Below, one piece after another: positions 45,469 to 56,538 of a stretch of 64,000 nucleotides of DNA. Where the stretch lies: the NCBI GenBank assembly GCA_963682055.1, contig OY821750.1, positions 13,146,501-13,210,500 on the forward strand, written 5' to 3'. Source of the DNA: Primula veris. Lineage: Eukaryota > Streptophyta > Magnoliopsida > Ericales > Primulaceae. Within the stretch, counting starts at the first letter, position 1, and each line of letters starts with the position of its first letter. The notes beneath the pieces were generated by a model. The model worked only from the letters and a program-made list of their open reading frames with translations, was not told where the DNA came from and ran no database searches. The position numbers were made by a program, and so were the translations under genes.

Positions 45469-46380
45469 TAATTATAAGGGTTAATTATGCTTTGATGACA
45501 TGTGTTTTGGCCAATTTTAGGATTGGTGACCTAACTTTTTACAATCCCGTTTTAGTGACCTAAGTTTATAGTTTGAGTGTTTTAGTGACCCGCCGTTACA
45601 TTTTTTGGATGAAAACCGTTTTAAAGTTTCAATTTAGTCCGTACAGTTTAAAAATTTACGATAAACGCTTAAAATTTACAAAACTTACACACATATAAGA
45701 ACACTAATAAGAAATCTTATAATACTGTCAAATGAAAATTACATTTTCATATGTAAATTGAAAAAAAAAAAAATTTGTTAATGCAAAGTAAAAATGATAT
45801 TAAACTATCAAATAACATGCTACAAATTAATTAATATAAGCTAAATCGTCTTTTTTTTTTTTTTCGTATTATGTAAGTTCATTATTAAACTTTTTAAAGA
45901 TTAATAAATTTTTTGAATGACGAGTATTATGCTAAAATAAAATAAGAGTCTAATTAGATTCTAACTTTTACATTGAAATTGAGTTGTTAGTAAGTATAAT
46001 TTCAATTCAATAGCTTTATAAATATATATTTATATCATTCCAACTAATATAGTTCATATGTTGTTCGATACTTGTATTCATTTTATTTGCTAATTGTGTA
46101 ACTCATTTAAACGTATGTTTTATATAAGTGTGTAATTTAAGTGAGCTTATATAAGTGTGTAATATTTACAATTTTTAAGCGTTTATAGTTAAGTTTTAAA
46201 CTATACGGGCTAAATTGAAACTTTAAAATGGATTTTATCTAAAAAAATATAACGGCGGGTCACTAAAACAAGTCAAACTATAAATTTAGGTCACTAAAAC
46301 GAGATTGTAAAAAGTTAGGTCACCAATCCTAAAATTGGCCAAAACACATGTAACCAAACCATAATTAACCCTAATTATAA
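45469..46380. mobile_element. Mutator-type long-TIR element with perfect 9-bp TSD
   Basis: The element (45478-46371, 894 bp) begins GGGTTAATTATGCTTTG and, read inward from the right, GGGTTAATTATGGTTTGG. About 225 bases at each end form inverted repeats that include ATGTGTTTTGGCCAATTTTA, GATTGGTGACCTAAC and a CCGTAYAGTTTAAAA block. The flanks are identical 9-mers, TAATTATAA (45469-45477 and 46372-46380). Long TIRs plus 9-bp duplication define a MULE. The ~440-base centre is AT-rich without transposase, so it is non-autonomous. Confidence 0.93.
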
Positions 46381-46550
46381 TACTCACTAGTTTTAGTATA
46401 AAAAAACTTTGTAATCTCAATATAATATTATAATCTCTATATAATGTTATAGTTTTTTGAAGTATGTTGAAGTGTGAGGGGTGTAGGGGTATTTATAGTG
46501 TTGGAAAAGTGACCGTGTGTTTTGTTCATTAAATGTGCTGAAAGCTTCAT

Positions 46551-47098
46551 AGCGAATTAGATATGTATCCAAATGGAGCATGGGATATATGTCTGAACCG
46601 TCAAGAGAGATATAAAAGTTTCATTTTTTGTAAATTTCCTAATTCGTAAGAGAAGTCGGTCTAAATTGTCCTACAAAGTGACACATGCTGTTCTAGAAAT
46701 TTTAGGATACCTGTCCACTAAAATATTCACAGAGAATTCGATATGTGTCCAAATGGAGCATGAGATATATGTATGAACTGACAAGAGACAGATCTACAAG
46801 TTTTATTTTTTGCATATTTCCTAATTCGCAAGAGAAGTTAGTCTAAATTGTCTTACAAAGTGACACATATGCTGTTCTTAAAATTTCAGGACACCTGTCT
46901 ACTAAAATATTCACAGAGAATTAGATATTTGTCCAAATGGAGCGTGGGATGGATTTATGAACCTCTAAGAGACAGATCTACAAATTTTATTTTTTGTACA
47001 TTTCCTAATTCGTAAGAGAAGTCGGTCTAAATTGTCCTACAATGTGACACATATGCTGCTCTGGAATGTTCTGATATCATGTTATTAAAATAGCCACA
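46551..47098. repeat. Three ~182-bp tandem units
   Basis: Units start near 46551, 46731 and 46915 with AG[CA]GAATT[AC]GATATG and TCCAAATGGAGCATG, and continue through CAAGAGA, TTTCCTAATTCG, GAGAAGTCGGTCTAAATTGTC and GACACATGCTGTTCT. Spacing is 180 and 184 bases. It lies in the promoter-distal part of the presumed solo LTR. Confidence 0.9.
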
Positions 47099-47398
47099 AA
47101 TATTCTCATGCAAGTCCAAATTACTTGAATTTTATATATTTGGAAATATAAAACATAGGTCTAAACTTTCCATTTATATTATATGCTCAAATTTTGAGAA
47201 AATGGAATCCAAAATGGTAGATCAATCCCGCTTGTCTGCTGTGTTCCTAACTGTTTGAACTAAAGCACTTAAAAACTCATATTTACTATAATCGGAATCC
47301 AAATAGAGTAAAATCTATATCTAATTTTAAACACAAAAAAATATATAACACTTTTATGAAGATTATAATATTAAGTATAAAATTTTGAGTGTGTTACA

Positions 47399-48125
47399 GA
47401 TATAGTTGATTATACCTTCATTTGGTATTGTATTATGTATGACTTTGATAAGTCTTTTACGAGACTAGTTTTATTGTATAATATATTTAGAGTTTTTTTC
47501 ATAGCTGCCGATTGACTCTGAACACGAGTTCCATGAACTTATTTATGGTAGCTCTCAAGTCTCACTTTGATCACATCTGATCAGGTGAGATAAGGGTTAC
47601 AAGGGGGTATAAGGAGAAGCAGAGAATGTTAGGCCCATAAATGTGTTTATTGTCGAGCTCAACGTGTTTTTGAGTCGTTTATCAGCTGTATTTTTTCATC
47701 TTCTAAATATAAGCAGGGCCTTATGCTTGTATTATGTTCTTATCATCGAAATTAATTTTTCGTAGTCATATTAGTATTCAAAGGGATTTGTTAGCATGGG
47801 AACATGGCCATGCACTCAAATATTTTTCGATTTAATAATATGTAGGCCTTACATTAAAAAAAACATTAACACCACATGCGAATAACATATGTAAGACACA
47901 CCCTGTTTAAAGAAAAATTTCCAAGAGATACCTCTTCGAAATTAAGATGTATTAGAATCACCTAAAAGAATTGTTATTGGTGGAAGAAAAAAGAAAATCA
48001 TTTTGCACCAAATACTAATAGTGCTAATATTTTTTTTGTACAAGTTATCACTACATAAAATATTCATATTAGTTGTAATATTTAGCTCACTCAAACTTTT
48101 AAATGCACATCTTATTTCTCAAGAA
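47399..48125. other. Unassigned AT-rich sequence
   Basis: No gene, repeat or terminal structure could be supported. Confidence 0.5.
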
Positions 48126-50160
48126 TCACCACCATAACCCACTCATCCATCGGTACTGCTTGAAAGCTCCAAAGAAGCTTGGATGAGCTTCAACAAAATC
48201 TGAAGAGCTGTGGCGAGGCTCTGACAAAGCTCTAGAAGACTTTGTTAAACCTTCATGAGCCGTTTTGCATCTCCAACATCCGGAATACCTATGACTCATC
48301 CGTTGAGGTTTACAAGGTCTCAAACAACTTCCAAAAGACTACACCAACTCTGATTATCCTCACACAACTTATTCAAGCCTCTAATAGATATCTAGCTAAT
48401 AACTCATTCGAAAAACATAATCTTCTGAAACGCCACTCACAACTTTTGCAAGCCTCCGTGAGCTTAGAAAAACTTTCAAAAAACCGAAAAAGAAGGAATA
48501 GATATGAAAAGAAGGACATAAAGAGACAAGGAGAGAGATGGAAGAGAGGAAGCATACCAAAATATCAAACTTTACTAAGCAAAGCGTTGTCATGAGTTTT
48601 GAAGATCGAATAGTGACGGGCATCAAGTTTAGAAAATTTAAAGCTCTAATACTTGAAGTGTATTCATATCATGTGCTTACATTTATCCATTTCATCACCT
48701 GAAATGTATTCACTTAAATGCTCGAGTTATAGCTCATGTCATTGAAGTGTATCTAAGCATATCCATCTCAAATGGGGGAAAAATACGTTTAGTATACTGT
48801 TTTATCGGTGGTTAAAAATTTAGGTACTGAGATACCAATTTTAACAATTGAGGTACCAAACTACGAATTTTGTCACAATTGATGACCTACAATTAAACAA
48901 AATGATGAAATTGCACCCACATTCTCTTGTTTACCACATGATGAGTGCAATTCTATCAACATACTTCAAAAATAGATCCTCAAATGTGAGATATAGTGAC
49001 TGCAATCTCGTCGATTAATACTGTTAGTCCCTTAATTGGACGAAATTTTATAGTTTGATATCTCAATTGTTAAAATTGATAGTTCAGTACCTAAATCGGT
49101 AACCACTCATAGTAAAATACACTAAACATATGTTCTCCCTCTCAAATGAGAAATCTATACACTTCATCACATTATATGCACTTCAACATATGTAGTGTAT
49201 ACAAATAGGCACTTGAAGTCTACAACCTTGCACTTGAATACCTGAAGAGGGCATGATTAGTTTTAGCGTTAGAGAAATAATCTGTTGTAATACAATTCGT
49301 AGCAGCAATGCACCATGACACAATGGTCCAGTGTTGCATCTCAAATGACTTTCTTAGTATTGTGCACTTATGCTTATGTGTTTGTGAGCATGTGTGTGTG
49401 TGCACATGCAATACCTCTGACAAATTATGAACACCTATGACAAATTGATTGATGTTTTCAAGGCATTAAATAACTTCGAAGGCTTCCAAAAGATTGCTGC
49501 AACTCTGGTTGTCTTTGCACAACTTATTTGATCCTCTAATAGATATCTAATAACTCGTATGAGCATAACTCCGAATAACTTTGATAAACCTTCCAAAAAA
49601 CCTAAAATGAAGGCATGGATATGAAAAAGGAGGACAAAAAGAGACAAGGAGAGAGATGAAAGAGAGCTGGAAGCATATTGAAACATCATTTTTTACTTCG
49701 CAATGCGCTACATATGTTTGCATATACACTAAAACTACCCATGAAGTGTCTAGACTTCTCATTTGAGATAGATATATGCTTAATTGTTAATTTACTTCAC
49801 TTACATGAGCTATAATTCGAGTATTAGAGATGTAAAGATTTCAAGTATTTAAGTGAATACACTTTAGGTGATGAAATGGATATTTGTAAGTATATGATAT
49901 GTGCATATACTTCAAGTATTAGAGCTTTAAATTTTCTAAACTTGATCGGCCCCGTCACTATTCGATCTTCAAAACTCATGACAAAGCGTATGCACATAGG
50001 TACTTAAAATGTAGGAACTTGCACTTGAAATACCTGAAGAGGGGGTGATTAGTTTTAGTGTTAAAGAAATAATGTGTAGCACCATGGTATAATGGTCCAG
50101 GGTTGCATCTCAAATGACATGCTTAGTATTGTGCACGTCTGCGTACGTGTGTGTGCATTT
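48126..50160. repeat. Complex segment with direct and inverted duplications
   Basis: Three relationships are visible. 48310-48590 recurs directly at about 49485-49710 (CTTCCAAAAGA, CCTCTAATAGATATCT, AAGAGACAAGGAGAGAGATG, GGAAGCATA). 48575-48770 plus 49140-49190 recurs inverted at about 49735-50000 (for example CATGAGTTTTGAAGATCGAA against TTCGATCTTCAAAACTCATG). 49205-49400 recurs directly at about 50000-50150 (CTTGCACTTGAA, ACCTGAAGAGGG, AATGGTCCAG, TTGCATCTCAAATGAC). No gene is supported; the frames on either strand differ between copies. The mechanism is unknown. Confidence 0.8.
48766..49148. mobile_element. Mutator-type MITE with 9-bp TSD and visible empty site
   Basis: The element (48775-49139, 365 bp) starts GGGGAAAAATACGTTTAGTA; the right end read inward is GGGAGAACATATGTTTAGTG. 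Inverted similarity continues for about 100 bases (TTTAGGTACTGA, CAATTTTAACAATTGAG). TCTCAAATG flanks both sides. The inverted duplicate at about 49755-49790 reads, on the minus strand, AAGCATATATCTATCTCAAA then TGAGAAGTCTAGACACTTC: a single TCTCAAATG without the element. Confidence 0.92.
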
Positions 50161-52296
50161 CTTAATTGTTTAAATGGCAGAAATTCAATTAATTTATTTG
50201 TGTGGAAACTTCAAATCCAAAAGAAAATTAATCAATTAATAGCTATTGATTTAAAAGGATAGAGTTACAACTCTAGATATAATATCTATTTGGTTCTTAT
50301 AAATAAAGAACTACAAAATTATTCACTTATAATAGTGTTCTTGATATTAGCAAATTCGATCAAAATTTATTTTGATGCAAGGATATATATAGTCGTGTCT
50401 TTAAACCTTTCTTTTTCATTGTCCTAATTTGTCTAATTTACTATGTCAACAAAGAAGAAATAAAAATTGTGAATATGTGTTTTTTGTAGGCATGGAGAAA
50501 GTATATATTGATAACTAATTCTCTTATAATTTCGTTTATCAACTTGAGAAACTTTTTCTTCATTATCTAATCACCTAATGAAATACGATGTGATGTAGCG
50601 AAGTCTTTTTAGACAAATTCTATATACAATTAAAAGAAAGTGCAAATAATTAATAAGTTTTTGCAGAAACATGGGAGCGGAAATGATTCCAACTAAAATA
50701 CACATGGGTCAAAGAGTTGCTAGCAGCGAATGAGACATAGTCATTCACTCACTTTTCACTTTATTTTGCAACTAGTTTATTAAAACTCAATCACACATGA
50801 AATTAAAAACTTAAAGATGCAACACTTTTTATTAGGGAAACACTGTCATAAGATTCATAACAACTACCAAATGACTCGTGCCACGTCTGCAACAACTCTC
50901 AAGGATGATGTTGTATTTTTCCAAGAACCGACTTGTTCATATTCATTGTTGTTGCAGCTGGTTTCCATCCCTACAAAATAAACATAATAAATACTTCAAA
51001 CCAAAACAGTTATAATTGTTACAAAATTTTATTATATATGTATGTTTTGTACGTATATAATATGTCTATGTATATACCGTAAGATAATGTAATACTTATG
51101 TTATGTTTGGATTTTTGTTCCATCTTCATAAATCAAAGAAGTGATGACACTTTTAAGATATTAAATTGCATGCATTAACTAACTAGTTACTAGGACATTA
51201 AGAAGAACGAAGAAAACACAAAGAAAAAGGGGAAAGGTGTGGAGGATTACTCCATATGATGACTACTAAAACTACTCTTTTTCAACAATTGGATGAGAGT
51301 TAATTAGACCCATTAGATAGATTTATAAATCTGACAAATTAAGTTTCAAACATTGCCATATCGTGCTTTATTAGCTAATTAAACCATCAAAATATTTTTA
51401 CGAGTTCTTCTCTCTCATATTTGTTTATGTATTGGCCATTCGTAATAAAATGACATATATATTGTTTTGAATGTTAAATATGTGGTGGTTTAATAATTGG
51501 AATCACTTGAAAAACACATATTTATGTAAATTATCAGGATCGATGTTTGTGTTTTTAATCTTGTTTTTTTTACTTATTAATTTAGGCCAAATTTACCAAT
51601 ACAGTAACAATGACAATATTGAAAAAAAAAAGTATACATGTATGTCACGAAGTTATCGATATCCATGTGTAAGTTCTATTAAATGAATTATAACTTACAC
51701 GTAATGTAGACAAAATTTGTATACGGAAATAATATGTTTCTTACAACGTAATCAAATATTATTCTAGAATGATGAGTTTTGAATATCAAACTTTGTGTAG
51801 AGTGATTAGCAACCTAATAATTACGCGGTATATATGGCAATGTATAGAATTATTTTGTGTAGAGTGATTAGCTACCTAATAATTACCCTAATAAAACTAA
51901 AGGAAGGGGTGGAGGACAACTAACTTTGATGACTACCAAAACTTCAAATCACAATTGATATGCAAAATAATGAGATCAATGGATATAATCTATTTGGACC
52001 CATATGCAAATGAAGTTGGAGAATATCCCTCGTGTGAATGAGATAAATATGAAAGAGAGAGAAATATATGCATCCATGATCCATCTGTCTTTCTATTTAA
52101 ATAAATACAAAAATGATTCATTCCCTATACAATCCCTTATATATCAAATACAATTTTTTGTGTCATTGATTGATTACTATACATGTGTTTCAGTTTTTTC
52201 TTAAAGTCTTTGGCCATAGTATCTTTTGAATTTATGTCATTAACTTTTTAAACTTTTTTGTATAAATACTCCACACATGGCGAAATGGAGGATATT
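50161..52296. other. Unassigned sequence with a short direct repeat
   Basis: No firm gene. TTTGTGTAGAGTGATTAGC followed by ACCTAATAATTAC occurs at 51792 and 51854 (62-base spacing). A weaker repeat links GTGGAGGA...GATGACTAC at about 51239-51268 and 51911-51943. Small frames at 51471-51686 and 52004-52204 have no motif. Confidence 0.45.
50864..50970 (-). other. Possible terminal exon (weak)
   Basis: On the minus strand a TTTTGTAG acceptor-like site precedes an open stretch ending in TAG at 50864-50866. The translation METSCNNNEYEQVGSWKNTT continues about 15 further residues and looks non-repetitive. No partner exon or family is recognised, so this may be chance. Confidence 0.15.
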
Positions 52297-52660
52297 TGTT
52301 GACACGTAAAATTTACGGCCATTAAAAATAGGCCACGTGTCTTTTTATACCAAATTAAAAATGATTACTAATTCTAAATTTAAATAGAAAAAAAGTTATT
52401 AGAAATTTAAAAGAAAAGAAATTATAATTTATTATCAAATAAAATTAAGATATGTAGTAAATTTAAATAAAATAAAAGTATTTCTTTTCCTAAAAACACA
52501 TTTAATATGGAGCAAACAGAGAGTTTTTAAAATTATAGAACTCATTAAAATGTTTTCAAACCACAAATATTAAATTTAAATCAAATGACAAGTGTTGGTC
52601 CTATATGATAATGAGCCAAAACTTAGTGAGGTGCTCTTGCAATTAAAAGCCTACCCCAAA

Positions 52661-52677
52661 AGCTATAAATAAAGGGG
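52661..52677 (+). promoter_or_regulatory. TATA box of the Tat-type LTR
   Basis: CTATAAATAAAGG occurs in both LTRs (here and about 63134-63146), about 370 bases into the LTR. The conserved match and placement suggest the core promoter. Confidence 0.65.
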
Positions 52678-52920
52678 TAGGGGTGCCATAATTCCGACAA
52701 CCAGAAAAAGTCTTGAAGACTGGAGAGAGAAGCCGCTAGGGAATCAGCTCCGCTCCTCCACGGCCGACAGGAAATCAGCTCTGCTCCTCCACAGCCGCCA
52801 GGAAATCAGCTCTGCTTATCCACAAACGTCAGGGGATCAACTCATAGGAAAAGCTCTGCACACTCCGGCCTTAACGAACGCCTTCAAAGTCTGCAACAAA
52901 TCTGCAATAAACTTGGCATT

Positions 52921-53460
52921 CGATTTTCAAAAATGTTTAAAAGCAGCAAGAAAGGCATTTCTACGGATCAAAATTTTCAAGTTCTTCACCAAATCTGAAG
53001 AACTTCTACAACAAATCTGCCTTCGATCTTCAGGAACGACTACAAGCAATAAGCAAGATGTTTCTGCAAATCAAAGTCTTCAAAGTTCTTCATCAAATCT
53101 GAAGAACTCCACCCAAGAAATCTACAACAAATCTTCCTTCGATCTTCAATAACGTCTAAAAGCAACAAGCAAGGCGTTTCTACGGATCAAAATCTTCAAG
53201 TTCTTTACAAAATCTGAAGAACTTCTATAACAAATCTGCCTTCGATCTTCAGCAACGACTATAAGCAATAAGCAAAACGTTTCTGCAAATCAAAGTCTTT
53301 AAAGTTCTTCACCAAATCTGAAGAACTCTCCCCAAGAAATCTACAACAATCCAGCATTTGATCTTCAGGAACGACTACACAAAGGTAAAAACACGTTTCT
53401 CTATATCAAAATCTCCAAGTTCTTCACCAAATCTGAAGAGCGTAAAGATCATCAACGAAA
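52921..53460 (+). repeat. Alternating 103/116-bp repeat array in the LTR
   Basis: CGATCTTCA-type landmarks fall at 52921, 53024, 53140, 53243 and 53359, giving spacings 103, 116, 103, 116. Two unit types alternate: one with TTTCTACGGATCAAAATCTT, the other with TTTCTGCAAATCAAAGTCTT and a CCACCCAAGAAATC extension. That makes a ~219-bp higher-order unit. Confidence 0.9.
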
Positions 53461-53687
53461 TCAAAAAAACAATAAATTTCTTCATCAAATCCGAAGAATT
53501 CTACTTAAATTCAGTAAATTCAACAAAATTCATCAAAGAGTCTACAACAGCATTTCGAGCCCTCACAAATTGTTCGAGGAGGAGAATCAAAGGACTTTCA
53601 TTTCTATATTTTCTTTTAGAAATTATCAGAGATTGTACCCGCAAATTAATTGATAAATAAAATTTACTTTGCTTCGCACATTTTTCC

Positions 53688-54017
53688 TGTCTTCAGCAAG
53701 AGAAGGAATATCTGTTTCCAGATACCGAAGTACAAAGAATGCTAGACGAACTTTTGGCCCTCAACTTGATTGAACTCCCATAAATGAAGCGTCCAGAAGA
53801 GGCTGATAAAGTGAATGAAACAAATTACTGCAAGTTCCATCATCTACTTAGCCATCCAACTCATCGATGTTTTTTGTTGAAAGAAAAAATCGTCCAGCTA
53901 GCCAATCAAGGAAAGATTCTGTTAGAAGAAGAAGGTGAAGCAAAAACTCATTATGCAACCTTCAATAGTGATTCTCCACTTGAAAGCATACACAACCCAA
54001 TAACTATGCTCATCTAA
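53688..54017 (+). pseudogene. Tat-type gag, C-terminal remnant
   Basis: The frame starts LQQEKEYLFPDTEVQRMLDE, hits a TAA at 53781-53783, and continues in the same frame as MKRPEEADKV, NYCKFHHLLSHPTHRCFLLK and EKIVQLANQGKILL. In Tat-type elements this knuckle-like C-x2-H...H-x4-C segment is the end of gag. The hundreds of residues that normally precede it are absent and the fragment sits about 10 bases after the LTR, so an internal deletion removed the primer-binding site, leader and most of gag. Confidence 0.82.
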
Positions 54018-55621
54018 TTTGGCTCCTTCCCACCAACGGAATTTATCGTTGATAACATGCCTCTCCAAGCTCAACACAAAATGAATACTACAAAACTAAT
54101 GGGGATGTAATTCTAGAAAACCTTCCCGAAGATCAACATCAACAATCTGAACTCATGTCCTTGGAAAATAATCAAATCCACCAGCATCAACAAGAGGGGG
54201 CAAGATACAAATTTAGTGAGAACGGACATTGTTTCTTTGATCTCTGCAATTGCAAGGACTGCATAGAGTACGAATAGAAGGACTGGTGTGACGAAGACGA
54301 AGACCCAAAAATTAGGAAGAAGAAAAATAAGAAGAAAAATACTCAGCAATTGTTCAAGGAAAGGTATGAAGCTGGAGACCCACAAATTGGCCTCCTCGGA
54401 GAATCGTCTGGAAAGTTCGATTACTACGTCCAGTATGGAAAAGCACAAGAAGTGAATCAATTTTCATCTACAAAGCACCCTAACAACAAATTTGGTGAAG
54501 AATCGAACGCAATTGAAGTTGGCAAATCATCAAGTTTTGATAGTGCATCTGAAGTTCCTGATGAAGTGTGCAAAATAGATGAAATCATCTAGATTCCGCA
54601 TACGTCTGAGCCTTGCAAAGATTTTTGTCAAGAATGCCAACAAGTTCTTAAAGAAATATATGAAGCCAATGATAAACAAGTTGGGAAATTTAAGGAAACT
54701 GATGGGAATTACTACGTTCTACGTTACAAAGAGCGAGTGATTGAATAATCCACCCCAGAAAAACCAAGCAAGGAGGTTCCAATCGCCTACTACTATCGAG
54801 GAAGTCCTATTTACAAGTTCAAAGATGATGACGGTCATTGCTTCTGGAATGTTTGTGAATGTGATGGTTGCATAAATTATAGATACTCTGAAGAAGAAGA
54901 TGAAGATGACTGGTATGCTGTCTCATGTAACGTCGCAACTATTGATGAGCTCCCCAAAGAAAATGAGGACGAGTCAACTATACTCTCAGCAACACCCACT
55001 CAATCTGAAGAAGTAAATGAAGTAACAAATGTAACAACTATCAATTTCTCCGACGAAGACTTGTTACTCGATGCAAAACCCCATAATCATCCATTGTTCA
55101 TTTCTGGTTATGCACGAGAGAAGAAAGTGAAGAGGATCTTACTAGATGGAGGATTTACCGTCAATATTTTACCACTACGAATTGTTAATGATCTTGGGAT
55201 CACGATTGATAAGCTATCTCCCAGCCGCCTAATGATTCAAGGATTTAACCAAGATGGACAAAGAGGGATTGGTACAATAAGTTTAGAGCTTGTCATCGGC
55301 AACCTTACATCAACTACTTTGTGTCACGTCCTCAATGCGAAGACTTCATATAACATGCTTCTTGGTCGACCTTGGAATCACGAGAATAGAGTCGTCCCAT
55401 CAACTCTTCACCAATGTTTTAAGTATTGCCAAAATGATGTCATGAAAAAAGTTGAAGCTGATAACAATCCCTTCAACGGAGTTGAAGCTTATTTCGCCGA
55501 CACCAAGTTCTATGTGGATAAAACAAAGAAGGAGGATGCCCTTGAATCTCTTCCACCAGTTGTTGTGGAAAAAAAACTAAAGAAGACCAAGGAAGCAAGA
55601 GTACAAAAAGTAAGAGTCTAA
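54018..55621 (+). pseudogene. Tat-type gag-pol linker and aspartic protease
   Basis: One frame runs from about 54206 to 55621 with stops at about 54275, at 54590-54592 and near 54747. The linker has two copies of a cysteine-rich module, GHCFFDLCNCKDCIEYE (54225-54275) and GHCFWNVCECDGCINYR (54833-54882), each near a charged KERYEAGDPQIG / KEIYEANDKQVG stretch. The protease follows: PLFISGY, KRILLDGGFTVNILP (active-site D-G-G, about 55130-55175), SLELVIGNL, and SYNMLLGRPWNHENRVVPST, the flap/hydrophobic C-terminal signature. Lysine-rich tail to TAA at 55619-55621. Confidence 0.82.
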
Positions 55622-56538
55622 TAACAAACAAGAAAGAAACTCCAGTGGTTTGCTACGCTCCCAAGTCAAGTAACATTGAGGATATGAATTTCAGAGACTT
55701 AAAAATTCCTGTAACAACGATCGAATGAACAACAATACTCAAAGGTTGTATGCGACCAACACATGGCCCTGTTAGTAAACATGGAGAGACTTCAAGCACT
55801 CAATCTTTTTTGTGAAAAAACCTGCAAGATACTTACAAATTGTGGATACTCCAAGAAAAGTTCGAATCTGCTTGGAAAGCTTGTTCCTGAAGTAACTGGA
55901 GAAAAGGTTCACGGTTTAAATCTAACACAAAATATGGTCAAGCAAAAGGGTTTCGCGGTGAAAGAATCTCGTGTTGGAATTGGCTACAAGATGCATGTTC
56001 TAGCTCGTATTATCATAAAGAAGTCAAATAAATGTTATACTACATTTGAGGATGCTGAATCGATAGGAGAAAATGATATTGCTGTCATCGATCACCAGAA
56101 ACTACAAAACTTGCCACCAATGACTCCTTAACGATCATTTGAAAGTAAATTGGTTCTCGAACGAATAGGGGCAAATGTAATTTCACGATCTGTATTTAAA
56201 AGATTATCAAGTAGGCGACCATCAGTATTTGGATGACTTAGTAGAAGAAAATCTCTTTTCGACCGGCATGACACGACAACGAATACATTAGTTCCTCAAA
56301 GACATCTCGCAAGAAAGGTCCGAGCACTCGTTATTGTCCAAGGTACCACATAGACGAAAACCTTGCAAGTCATAACGTCTTACCCCATCACGGGGATCGA
56401 CGAGGAAGAGAATATCGAAAAAGAGGTAGAAGATGCTCCTGAAGAACTCGAAGAAGGTGTTAGATCTACTGTGGATGAATTAAAAGAAGTCAACCTCGAC
56501 ACGACGGATGCTCCGCACGACCTACATACCTAAGTGCA
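55622..56538 (+). pseudogene. Protease-RT linker, decayed
   Basis: The open frame 55763-56131 includes GIGYKMHVLARIIIKKSNKC, resembling the linker between protease and RT in Tat elements. From 56132 to 56538 acidic stretches such as EEENIEKEVEDAPEELEEGV appear between stops. No catalytic function is expected here. Confidence 0.55.

Larger units (their letters stand above)
45374..47398 (-). repeat. Probable gypsy-type solo LTR carrying a Mutator-type element
   Basis: The left edge CGTCACACCCCGATTTAC and right edge TTTTGAGTGTGTTACA mirror the TGTCACGCCCC...GTTACA ends of the LARD LTR family, so on the minus strand this LTR would start TGTAACACACTC. A TATA-like ACTATAAATACCCC lies on the minus strand at about 46488-46501. 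Without the 45478-46371 insertion it is about 1.1 kb. No TSD was found and the left end has CG instead of TG. The LTR might instead extend leftwards to about 44500. Confidence 0.45.
52297..53680 (+). repeat. 5' LTR of the Tat-type element
   Basis: The start is inferred from TGTTGACACG; bases just upstream (GAGGATATT) resemble the tract before the 3' LTR (GAGGGTATT), so the start could be some bases further left. A TATA-like AGCTATAAATAAAGGGG lies at about 52661-52677. The distal half is a repeat array. The end is placed near 53680, where gag-like coding starts; it is not confirmed, because the matching part of the 3' LTR lies beyond the interruption. Confidence 0.75.

Noticed and set aside
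48126..48626. Several frames of 60-117 codons on both strands
   Set aside because: The related duplicate at 49435-49762 does not keep the frames, so there is no sign of coding constraint.
50076..50115. tRNA-like GCACCATGGTATAATGGTC stretch
   Set aside because: The D-arm side resembles a tRNA but no anticodon or T arm follows and the related copy at 49309 is diverged; no cloverleaf.
52283..52296. GAGGATATT upstream of the Tat 5' LTR as a second polypurine tract
   Set aside because: Resembles the real tract at 62774, but no Tat interior precedes it; could be chance or an uncertain LTR border.
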